The translations under genes and the position numbers were made by a program. The notes under the pieces are model-generated. The model had not been told where the DNA came from, did no database searches, and was given only the letters and a program-made list of their open reading frames with translations. From positions 1-14,214 of the forward strand of contig DJFQ01000236.1 of NCBI GenBank assembly GCA_002432095.1: a stretch of DNA of 14,214 nt. The letters are read 5' to 3'. This stretch comes from Marinagarivorans sp. UBA5868 (GTDB lineage Bacteria; Pseudomonadota; Gammaproteobacteria; Pseudomonadales; Cellvibrionaceae). Shown piece by piece: positions 1 to 5,911 of this stretch; positions within the stretch are counted from its first letter, which is position 1; each line of letters starts with the position of its first letter.

Positions 1-596
1 ATGGGTCCGTCCGCATAAATGGTGTCACCGCTGTGAATAAAAAAATCCGGGTTTTCTTTGCGCATGGAATCGTAAATTCTCATGCCGCCAAAGTCTGGAT
101 TTATTCCCCAACCCTGGCCGGCGGTGTCGCCGGACCAAAGAAAATGCACATCGCGGGATTTTTTGTCCGGGGCGGTGATGAACTGGCCGAACACCGGTTC
201 GCTGACGGCGCTTTCATTATTGAGATCTTCGAAAGTGACTTTGACAAAAACCTCGCGATCCCCTTTTAAATCGCTAAGATCAATTTTCGCCGTATAGTCG
301 GTGTTTTCCAGGGCGAAGGGTCCGCGCACTCGTTTGGCATGGCGGAAATTCTCGTGGTAGCTGTATTCCACCCACATGCGCGATGGGCGGTCCGCGCGGC
401 TCCAGACCAGCCCACGATTCTGGGTGACATCGCCAAACTGAATACCTTCCGCAATTTGCGGGCGGAGATAATCCGGCGTAATAAACGCTGGCGCAAGAGA
501 CCAGGCTCGTGGCAAGGCACCGCCGAGTGCGGCGGATCCCATTAATATTCCACTGTGTTTTAGAAATTGACGGCGTTTAACGTGAGTGTCAGACAT
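1..596 (-). CDS. phoD: PhoD-type alkaline phosphatase / phosphodiesterase, N-terminal part (cut by window edge)
   Basis: Exported metallophosphoesterase that releases phosphate from organic phosphoesters in the periplasm or outside the cell. The frame read back from ATG at 596 is open to the window edge (198 whole codons). It starts with a twin-arginine signal (KRRQFLK, residues 7-13) followed by a hydrophobic Gly/Ala stretch, so the protein should be exported folded by Tat, as known for PhoD. Residues about 45-145 match the beta-rich PhoD N-terminal domain. The catalytic domain then opens with FLWSGDTAGQG (Asp157) and FIHSGDTIYADGP (Asp191), the metal-binding aspartates of the family. A GGAGAA ribosome site lies a few bases before the ATG. 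Full PhoD proteins are roughly 500-600 residues, so about two thirds is missing here. Exact substrate is unknown. Confidence 0.88.
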   Translation of the reverse strand, partial: MSDTHVKRRQFLKHSGILMGSAALGGALPRAWSLAPAFITPDYLRPQIAEGIQFGDVTQNRGLVWSRADRPSRMWVEYSYHENFRHAKRVRGPFALENTDYTAKIDLSDLKGDREVFVKVTFEDLNNESAVSEPVFGQFITAPDKKSRDVHFLWSGDTAGQGWGINPDFGGMRIYDSMRKENPDFFIHSGDTIYADGP

Positions 597-645
597 GACG
601 TTCTCCAGGAGGGCGGTGGGCGTGTGGAGACGCTACCGTGCCTGT

Positions 646-663
646 GTGACAGTCTGGCGAACG
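646..663 (-). promoter_or_regulatory. possible PhoB half-site upstream of phoD
   Basis: Read on the minus strand, CTGTCAC matches 6 of 7 positions of a Pho-box repeat (CTGTCAT). The partner repeat 11 bp upstream (CGTTCGC) matches only 3 of 7. It lies about 50 bp before the phosphatase start, where phosphate control would make sense, but the match is weak. Confidence 0.2.
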
Positions 664-719
664 CTGTATGAAGAAATTTTTTCAGTTATTTGATAGTGAA
701 GGCATTCCTTTGCACCGGT

Positions 720-2663
720 CTAATATTGACGGTCGTGGGCGAGCGAGATTGCGCATCGGATATCGTCCATGGTTGCCGGCTTAGTGATATGCAGTTGAAA
801 CCCCGCATCCTTGGCTTGCTGAACAAAATCGCTTCCGCCATATCCGGTCAATGCTACTAATGGAACCCTATTTGTGAGGGGGTTGCTGCGTATTCTTCTC
901 GCCACTTCGAATCCATTTATCCCCGGCAGTCCTAAATCACAAATAATTAATTCGGGTTCGAGGACTGCTGCTTTGCGTAGCCCCTCAAGTCCTGTGCGTG
1001 CAAGGTGGGTTTCGTGGCCCAATAAGCGCAGGATTTCCACCATCGTATCGCCTGCATCTTTTTCATCCTCAATTAATAAAATGCGTTTCGCGGTTGTGAC
1101 AGTTACCGCTTGCACTGTGGATGCCGGTGAGGTGGAAGGTTGTGAGATTGGAAATTCGAGGCTAACGCTTGTGCCTTTATTTGCACCTTCGCTGGAGATC
1201 GTTATAGTTCCTTGGTGAAGCGCTGTGATTCCCTTCGACAGCGCAAGGCCAAGCCCTAATCCGCCAACACTGCGGTCCAAACTTTGGTTCGCTTGTGAAA
1301 AAGGTTCAAAAAGATAAGGTTTGACCGATTCATCTATGCCTACCCCGGTATCCGTGAGGGTGATGATCGCTTTGTCACCGGCTTCAAATTGTAAATGCAC
1401 CGTGCCGGCGGAAGGCGTAAATTTGAGTGCGTTCCCCATTAAGTTGTGCAGCACCTGGGTGAGGCGATGCGCATCCGCGTGCACCCATACAGGTCCGTCG
1501 GGGATGGAGTAGCTAAATTGTATGCCATTGCTTAAAAAGTCGTCCCGAAAATCCACGCAAGCTGCCCTGGCTAAATTTGCGAGATCGATTGTCTCTTTGG
1601 CAAGCTTCATCCTGCCGCGGGTAATGCGGGATACATCCAGTAAATCATCTACCAGCCGCCGTAAATGATGTACCTGTCGAGTTATGATCGAGAGCGGTTC
1701 GGCGACCTGCGAAGGTAGGTGTTCCTGCAGCGACAAAATATGCATGGCGTTGCTAATGGGAGACAACGGGCTACGCAACTCGTGGGCAAGCATAGTGAGA
1801 AATTCATTTTTGCGCTGGTTAATGAGTGCAAGAGTACGCGCGCGTTTTAACAGCTGTTTTTCCAGCCCCCGCCGTTCAGACACATCGTGAAAAACCAGAA
1901 CGGCGCCTCTAACTTCGTCATCGGTGGAAATGGGTGCGGCGGTATCCTCAATGCTAATGGGGTTGCCGTCCCGCGCGATCAGCACGCTATGATTGGCGAG
2001 CGCTACCACACGTTTTTCCCTTAGCGCCCTCGCGGCCGGATTTTCCACAGGCTCGTGGGTTTCTTCATTCACCACCACGAACACATCATCCAGAGGCTGT
2101 CCCGCTGCTTGGCGATTTTCCCAGCCCGTCATCGCTTCCGCGACGGGATTCATATAAGTCACCCTCCCGTGGGTGTCGGTAGTGATCACCGCATCGCCGA
2201 TACTGGCGAGCGTGACTTCCAGCCATTTTTTTTGCATACGCAGGTCGTATTCCGCACGCAGTCTACGTTGCGCTTCTTCGTTAAGTTTATTGATTTGTTC
2301 GTGGAGGATCTTGAATCGGGTGTTGGTATTCCGACGCGGATTAAGTCGTACAAGAACCAACGCCTCACGCTCCGCATTACGCGGTTCCAGCACACAGCCT
2401 TCCGTGGTCAGCACCAGGTCGCCCTGAAGTGTCTTCATTTCGAATGCGCTTACGGAGAATTCTTTATTGCGCGAACAGCGACGAAGATACGTGAGTAGCA
2501 GCTCTTCGGGAATGGCGAGGTGAAACGTTAAATCAGGATGATTTGCCAGGTCCAATAGCTTGGCCGCTGGGCGGTTGAAGGCGAGCGCACGACCTGACGT
2601 ATTGGTTATCAGAGTCGGTTCAGGCAGTGCGGCGATGACGCGCTGATAATATTCAAGCGACAT
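720..2663 (-). CDS. PAS-PAS hybrid sensor histidine kinase with C-terminal receiver domain
   Basis: Cytoplasmic signalling kinase of 647 residues with no membrane segment or signal peptide visible. Order: N-terminal PAS-like fold (about 1-105), a charged coiled-coil linker (about 115-148), a second, clearer PAS domain (about 149-262, ending with a DVSERR exit), then HisKA with H-box LAHELRSPLSP (phospho-acceptor His294). The ATPase has N-box NALKFTP (Asn411), G1 DTGVGID (Asp438), F-box LFEPFSQ and G2 GGLGLGLAL. A receiver domain (527-643) carries Glu532/Asp533, phospho-Asp576, Thr606 and Lys628, all the expected residues. No DNA-binding output is attached, so signal probably passes internally or to a separate regulator. 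It lies 12 bp after the MetOD1 gene and is surely co-transcribed with it; the small protein may be its input or modulator, which is inference. The stimulus is not known. Confidence 0.93.
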   Translation of the reverse strand: MSLEYYQRVIAALPEPTLITNTSGRALAFNRPAAKLLDLANHPDLTFHLAIPEELLLTYLRRCSRNKEFSVSAFEMKTLQGDLVLTTEGCVLEPRNAEREALVLVRLNPRRNTNTRFKILHEQINKLNEEAQRRLRAEYDLRMQKKWLEVTLASIGDAVITTDTHGRVTYMNPVAEAMTGWENRQAAGQPLDDVFVVVNEETHEPVENPAARALREKRVVALANHSVLIARDGNPISIEDTAAPISTDDEVRGAVLVFHDVSERRGLEKQLLKRARTLALINQRKNEFLTMLAHELRSPLSPISNAMHILSLQEHLPSQVAEPLSIITRQVHHLRRLVDDLLDVSRITRGRMKLAKETIDLANLARAACVDFRDDFLSNGIQFSYSIPDGPVWVHADAHRLTQVLHNLMGNALKFTPSAGTVHLQFEAGDKAIITLTDTGVGIDESVKPYLFEPFSQANQSLDRSVGGLGLGLALSKGITALHQGTITISSEGANKGTSVSLEFPISQPSTSPASTVQAVTVTTAKRILLIEDEKDAGDTMVEILRLLGHETHLARTGLEGLRKAAVLEPELIICDLGLPGINGFEVARRIRSNPLTNRVPLVALTGYGGSDFVQQAKDAGFQLHITKPATMDDIRCAISLAHDRQY

Positions 2664-2675
2664 GAAAATAATCCG

Positions 2676-3194
2676 TCAGGACTGATAGTATTCGCGGCCT
2701 TCCGCCGCGTCTGCATGGGCGGAGGGTTTTATATAGACCACAACCCTGCAGCCGCCGTGTCCCTGTGCGATTGTTTCTTCCAGTACCACTTTGGCATAAC
2801 CCAAATTCTCTGCCGCGATCACGCCGAAGACATTGGATGTCATCATGCAAAGGGCGGGGCGATCCAGAACTTTATCGCCGAAGGGGCAGTGGCGATTTCC
2901 GAAAACGATTTTCTCTTCGTCTTCTTCCAGAACAAAAAAGTCCCCTTGGATTCGGCGCTTCAGGTCCACCAACACGTCGCGGACTTGTTCATAGGAGAGT
3001 TGCTTAACCTGTAATGCGGCTTTGTATTGTCCATCAATATTGTCGCCAATCCGCTGGCCGACCACGCTGATAAATCCCGATGCCTCCTCCAGCCCGACGA
3101 CATCCTGCAAGGTGCCAGACAATTCACGCAGCAATGTGCGCAAAAAGTTATCCCGCTCCAGAGGGATTTCGACTGCTTCGATTTTGCTCGACAT
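2676..3194 (-). CDS. methanogen output domain 1 (MetOD1, V4R-like) sensory protein
   Basis: Small soluble protein of 172 residues that I recognise as a MetOD1 family member, a V4R-related ligand- or metal-sensing fold often found beside histidine kinases. Seen in the sequence: an N-terminal helical stretch (residues about 10-60), then the core with NRHCPFG (His102, Cys103), a second cysteine in [11 protein letters not shown] (Cys116) and a third in [10 protein letters not shown] (Cys149); these cysteines are the family hallmark and may bind metal. It has no DNA-binding or catalytic motif. I chose ATG 3194 because AGAGGG lies 6 bp upstream; an in-frame ATG at 3209, five codons earlier, has its own AAGG and is a real alternative. 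First gene of an operon with the hybrid kinase, so it probably senses or relays a signal for it (inference). Confidence 0.8.
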   Translation of the reverse strand: MSSKIEAVEIPLERDNFLRTLLRELSGTLQDVVGLEEASGFISVVGQRIGDNIDGQYKAALQVKQLSYEQVRDVLVDLKRRIQGDFFVLEEDEEKIVFGNRHCPFGDKVLDRPALCMMTSNVFGVIAAENLGYAKVVLEETIAQGHGGCRVVVYIKPSAHADAAEGREYYQS

Positions 3195-3203
3195 GCTATG
3201 CCC

Positions 3204-3233
3204 TCTCATTGATGCGCCTTCTCATTGATGCGC
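3204..3233. repeat. 14-bp direct duplication at the start of the MetOD1 gene
   Basis: TCTCATTGATGCGC occurs at 3204-3217 and again at 3220-3233, 16 bp apart. On the minus strand each copy ends in CAATGAGA, so an ATG is duplicated: the inner one (3209) is the upstream in-frame start of the MetOD1 gene, and the outer ATG (3225) is out of frame with it. It looks like a small local duplication of the translation-start region. Confidence 0.75.
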
Positions 3234-3563
3234 GATTCCGTGCGGCGCGTTCGTCTCATTATTGCGGCAGTGAAGTCGCAGGATGGTACGAGGTTTATTA
3301 TTTCCTAGATAGATTTATCTCGCCTGTAATGAGTATGAGTATAACCACCTTATCTACATATGAGAGTCGACTGTGTTAGGGCCCGGTTTGTTATGCAGGC
3401 TGCTCTTCCCACGCCTAACGAAGCTCTACATGTGACGCTACGTCGGCCTAATATGGTTAAATGCCGGTTTTGCGGAAACTGAACAGTTTTGCAAAAACAC
3501 AATAGGTCTTGTGGAAATTCAATAGATCTTGTGGAAACTTAATAGGTCTTGCGGAAACTCAAT
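3234..3563. other. divergent intergenic region between the kinase operon and the HAD-xdhC-mocA operon
   Basis: About 330 bp with no credible gene. It must hold promoters for both divergent operons, but I found no pair of good -35 and -10 boxes on either strand; TATACT on the minus strand near 3340 is the best isolated -10-like hexamer. Also seen: a small inverted repeat AGATA-GATT-TATCT (3307-3320), a widely spaced GTTAGG/CCTAAC pair (about 3375-3419), and the 20-bp tandem repeats that fill the last 100 bp. Confidence 0.6.
3461..3560. repeat. 20-bp tandem repeat running up to the HAD start codon
   Basis: Three near-identical, abutting 20-bp units lie at 3501-3520, 3521-3540 and 3541-3560 with consensus AATAGGTCTTGTGGAAACTC, each differing at only two or three positions. 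Two decayed units precede them (3461-3480 and 3481-3500, one 1 bp out of register). The next four bases, AATA, begin a further unit that runs into the ATG at 3564. Every unit carries GGAAA, and the last one is placed to act as the weak ribosome site of the HAD gene. There are no spacers, so it is not CRISPR. Confidence 0.9.
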
Positions 3564-4163
3564 ATGTACGATAGCTTCGCTGCGTTAATTTTTGATATGG
3601 ACGGTACGCTGGTGGACAGCGGCCAGTTGCACGAGATCGCCTGGATCGAGACGTTAAACCAATATTCCATTCCCATTGATCGCGCCTTGATGCGCTCCCT
3701 CGCCGGTGTCCCAACCCTTGGTACCATCGAAATTCTGCTGCAGAAGTTTCAGGTTCGTACCGCGGCGCCAGTGGCGGAAATTCATCGATTCAAACAAAAG
3801 CGGGTGCAGGACAAAGTCGCGTCCCTGGTGCGGCCCACGGCGTTGCTGGATATCGTGCGGCGTTATCACGGCGAAAAGCCCATGGCCGTGGGAACCGGTG
3901 CGCAGACGGCTGAAGCACTGCATATTCTGGAACTCTGCGGATTGGACCAATACATTCAGACCGTGGTTGGCGCCGACCAGGTGGCCAATCCCAAACCCGC
4001 TCCCGATACCTTTCTGCGATGTGCCGAGTTGCTCGGTACGCCACCGCAGGATTGTGTAGTGTTTGAAGATGCAAAATTGGGCATGCAGGCCGCGGTAAGT
4101 GCCGGCATGACAGTGGTGGATGTGCAGGCCGAATTGCAAATTCACAATGATTATTTTTTGTGA
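3564..4163 (+). CDS. HAD-superfamily phosphatase, beta-phosphoglucomutase / YqaB-like subfamily
   Basis: Predicted cytoplasmic sugar-phosphate or related phosphatase of 199 residues, a usual length for the subfamily. All HAD motifs are visible: I, DMDGT (nucleophile Asp11, acid Asp13); II, VGTGA (Thr111, where Ser is more common); III, NPKPAPD (Lys144); IV, VFEDA (Asp169). The helical cap lies between residues about 18 and 85, typical of the C1 cap class. Start ATG 3564 is preferred to an in-frame TTG at 3549, because MYDSFAALIF is the natural N-terminus and the TTG lies inside the tandem repeat. It is the first gene of an operon, 13 bp before the xdhC-like gene. HAD proteins often accompany this maturation set, but a specific role, such as clearing a phosphorylated intermediate, is only a guess. 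Substrate cannot be read from sequence. Confidence 0.9.
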   Translation: MYDSFAALIFDMDGTLVDSGQLHEIAWIETLNQYSIPIDRALMRSLAGVPTLGTIEILLQKFQVRTAAPVAEIHRFKQKRVQDKVASLVRPTALLDIVRRYHGEKPMAVGTGAQTAEALHILELCGLDQYIQTVVGADQVANPKPAPDTFLRCAELLGTPPQDCVVFEDAKLGMQAAVSAGMTVVDVQAELQIHNDYFL

Positions 4164-4176
4164 GGTTTGAGATTTT

Positions 4177-5181
4177 ATGTCTCTGCATTTTCTTCACACG
4201 CTCCAACAGTGGTTTCCGCTGCGACACCAACATCAATGGGTATTGGGGGCGGTAACGCATACCAGCGGTTCGGTCTATCGAAAAACCGGCGCCTTAATGC
4301 TGTTGAGTGAAGAAGGGCACCAACTTGGCCTGCTAAGCGGTGGTTGTCTGGAAAATGATTTGCTATTGCAGGCGCGCAAGCTGCTGGCGCTTGGTGGCAG
4401 TCGCACCATCGTTTATGACGCAGCAGACGAGGACGGCATCGCCTGGAGACTTGGAATCGGCTGTGGTGGGCGTGCGGAAATGGTATTGCACCCATGCACC
4501 GCCGCCACCGAATTTTTACGACTTGACACGGTGTTGACGCTACTCCAACAGGGCAGTGCAGCGCACTATCGCCTGAGCTTTTCCTCTGCCCGTGCGGCTG
4601 TTACACCTTCAGAAAAAAATCTCGCTCTCAGAGTTCCTGGCAAGCGGGAGGGGGAGGGCGATTCCGCTTATTTAGATGTATTGATCAACCCGCCTCCGCA
4701 CCTATTGGTGTTCGGCAGCGGCATCGATTTGATTCCCCTGGTGACACTGGCGGAAACATTGGGGTGGCAGGTGATCTTGGTCGATCATCGTCTCAGTCCG
4801 CAAAAACGGGCACGTTTTTCCTCTGGTGTGCAGGTGCAAAACGGTGCGGCGGAAGAGCTGACTGCCGATACACTTCAGCGTGCCGATGCAGCGGTGGTGG
4901 CGTACCACAATATGCAGCTGGATGGGCTGGCGTTGCAGGCGCTGCAGAAATCTTCCTGCCGCTATGTTGGACTGCTCGGACCGCAGCGGCGCAGGGATGA
5001 GGTGCTGGTGCTCGCTGGGCTTAATCCTATGGATTTAAAGGTGCCCGTCGCCGGACCTGCGGGCCTCGCGTTGGGTGGCGATCTCCCCGAGAGTGTCGCC
5101 TTATCCATGCTGGCGGAAGCTCACGCGGTATTGTTCGGCAGCACCGGCAAACCCTTAAGCAATACCTATTTACCAAGCTGA
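4177..5181 (+). CDS. xdhC: XdhC/CoxI family molybdenum-hydroxylase maturation factor
   Basis: Chaperone-like protein that, in characterised members, binds molybdenum cofactor, promotes its sulfuration and delivers it to xanthine dehydrogenase-type enzymes. Its 334 residues show both family halves. The N-terminal XdhC_CoxI domain has GSVYRKTGALM (31-41), GLLSGGCLEND (51-61) and GIGCGG (93-98, with Cys96). The C-terminal Rossmann domain has LLVFGSGIDLIPL (176-188), VDHR (202-205), YVGLLGPQRRRDE (263-275) and a closing GLALGGDLPESVALSMLAE segment. A variable linker (about 115-165) joins them. It lies 13 bp after the HAD gene and 4 bp before the mocA-like gene. No xdhAB, iorAB or coxLMS-like genes are in the window, so its client enzyme lies elsewhere. 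Gene symbol denotes the family only. Confidence 0.92.
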   Translation: MSLHFLHTLQQWFPLRHQHQWVLGAVTHTSGSVYRKTGALMLLSEEGHQLGLLSGGCLENDLLLQARKLLALGGSRTIVYDAADEDGIAWRLGIGCGGRAEMVLHPCTAATEFLRLDTVLTLLQQGSAAHYRLSFSSARAAVTPSEKNLALRVPGKREGEGDSAYLDVLINPPPHLLVFGSGIDLIPLVTLAETLGWQVILVDHRLSPQKRARFSSGVQVQNGAAEELTADTLQRADAAVVAYHNMQLDGLALQALQKSSCRYVGLLGPQRRRDEVLVLAGLNPMDLKVPVAGPAGLALGGDLPESVALSMLAEAHAVLFGSTGKPLSNTYLPS

Positions 5182-5185
5182 GTGT

Positions 5186-5788
5186 ATGGCTGAAAAAGTG
5201 GATATTTTGATTATGGCCGCTGGCGGTTCCCGTCGTTTCGGCAGCTGTAAATTATTGGCCAATTTTCGCGGTGCGCCGCTACTCAGTTACGCTCTCAATA
5301 CTGCCACGGGGATTTCCCGTTCACATCCAGAGTTAATTTCCTCCGTTAATGTGGTATCGGGTGGATACGCGGACGAAATTGGCAATTTTGTAAAAGGACG
5401 GCGCGATCGAGTCGGTGTTTTCCGCTGTCCCGACTGGGGGATGGGCTTAGGCCATTCTCTGGCTTTTGGTGTCGCACAGCTGCCTGCGGAAAATGCCGTG
5501 CTGATTATGCTGGCAGACCAGCCGCTGATTGAGGTTGCAGACATTTATGGCTTGCTGCGCAGTGCGGAGCAAAATCCCGGAAAAATGATTTGTGCAGAGT
5601 TCTCTTCGACGCTAGGGGTGCCGGCGATTTTTCCAGCAGACATGAAAAAGACCTTGATGCAATTGCAAGGCGATAAAGGCGCAAAATCGGTGTTGGTTGG
5701 TGCGGGCGAAAGTCTTGTCGCTATTCCTATCCCAGGTGCCGCTTTGGATGTTGATTGGCCGGACAATTTAACGAGATATTTAAAATAG
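5186..5788 (+). CDS. mocA: MocA-like molybdenum cofactor nucleotidyltransferase
   Basis: Nucleotidyltransferase of the NTP_transf_3 (MobA-like) fold, 200 residues, the usual length for MocA. It should join CMP to molybdopterin, making the cytosine dinucleotide cofactor used by xanthine dehydrogenase-type enzymes. Motifs: nucleotide-binding loop MAAGGSRRFGSCKLL (10-24, Lys22), GMGLGHSLAFG (86-96), metal-binding LADQP (Asp111), GVPAIFP (144-150), GDKGAKSVL (162-170) and the closing DVDWPDNL (188-195), which corresponds to the DIDTPEDL of relatives. CTP rather than GTP use is inferred from pairing with xdhC, not read from a specificity residue. Start ATG 5186 lies 4 bp after the xdhC stop with only a poor ribosome site, suggesting translational coupling. 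Last gene of the operon; the stop is followed by an 18-bp tandem repeat and a terminator. Confidence 0.88.
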   Translation: MAEKVDILIMAAGGSRRFGSCKLLANFRGAPLLSYALNTATGISRSHPELISSVNVVSGGYADEIGNFVKGRRDRVGVFRCPDWGMGLGHSLAFGVAQLPAENAVLIMLADQPLIEVADIYGLLRSAEQNPGKMICAEFSSTLGVPAIFPADMKKTLMQLQGDKGAKSVLVGAGESLVAIPIPGAALDVDWPDNLTRYLK

Positions 5789-5791
5789 CCC

Positions 5792-5845
5792 GAGATTTTG
5801 AAATAAAAGGAGGTTTTGAAATAAAGGGAGATTTTTGAAAAAGTG
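5792..5845. repeat. 18-bp tandem repeat, three units, directly after mocA
   Basis: Units at 5792-5809 (GAGATTTTGAAATAAAAG), 5810-5827 (GAGGTTTTGAAATAAAGG) and 5828-5845 (diverged, GAGATTTTTGAAAAAGTG) abut without spacers. A perfect AAGGAGGT is created at the first junction (5807-5814 region), but no credible reading frame follows it. The repeat starts 3 bp after the mocA stop and ends 15 bp before the terminator stem. Confidence 0.85.
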
Positions 5846-5860
5846 CGGGATTCTAAAAAT

Positions 5861-5893
5861 AAAAAAGGCGAGACCTTCCTGTCTCGCCTTTTT
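5861..5893. terminator. bidirectional intrinsic terminator between mocA and the dihaem lipoprotein gene
   Basis: The stem AAAAAAGGCGAGAC (5861-5874) pairs with GTCTCGCCTTTTT (5881-5893) around the 6-nt loop CTTCCT. The A-run on one side and T-run on the other give a U-tract to transcripts from both directions, suiting the convergent genes at 5788 and 5912. Confidence 0.93.
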
Positions 5894-5911
5894 GTTTCGT
5901 CGCTACAGCGA

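Noticed and set aside
33..545. Several plus-strand frames at the left end
   Set aside because: All are shadows of the PhoD gene, whose minus-strand frame has a Tat signal and metal-binding motifs.
3374..3420. Integron attC-like ends (GTTAGG ... CCTAAC)
   Set aside because: The order of the arms is the reverse of an attC site (which begins RYYYAAC and ends GTTRRRY), and no cassette structure or integrase is present.
3461..3560. Possible CRISPR array or plasmid-type iterons
   Set aside because: Units abut with no spacers, and there is no cas gene or replication initiator gene nearby.
3549..3563. TTG start extending the HAD protein by five residues
   Set aside because: The extra codons lie inside the tandem repeat and the ATG at 3564 gives the natural family N-terminus.
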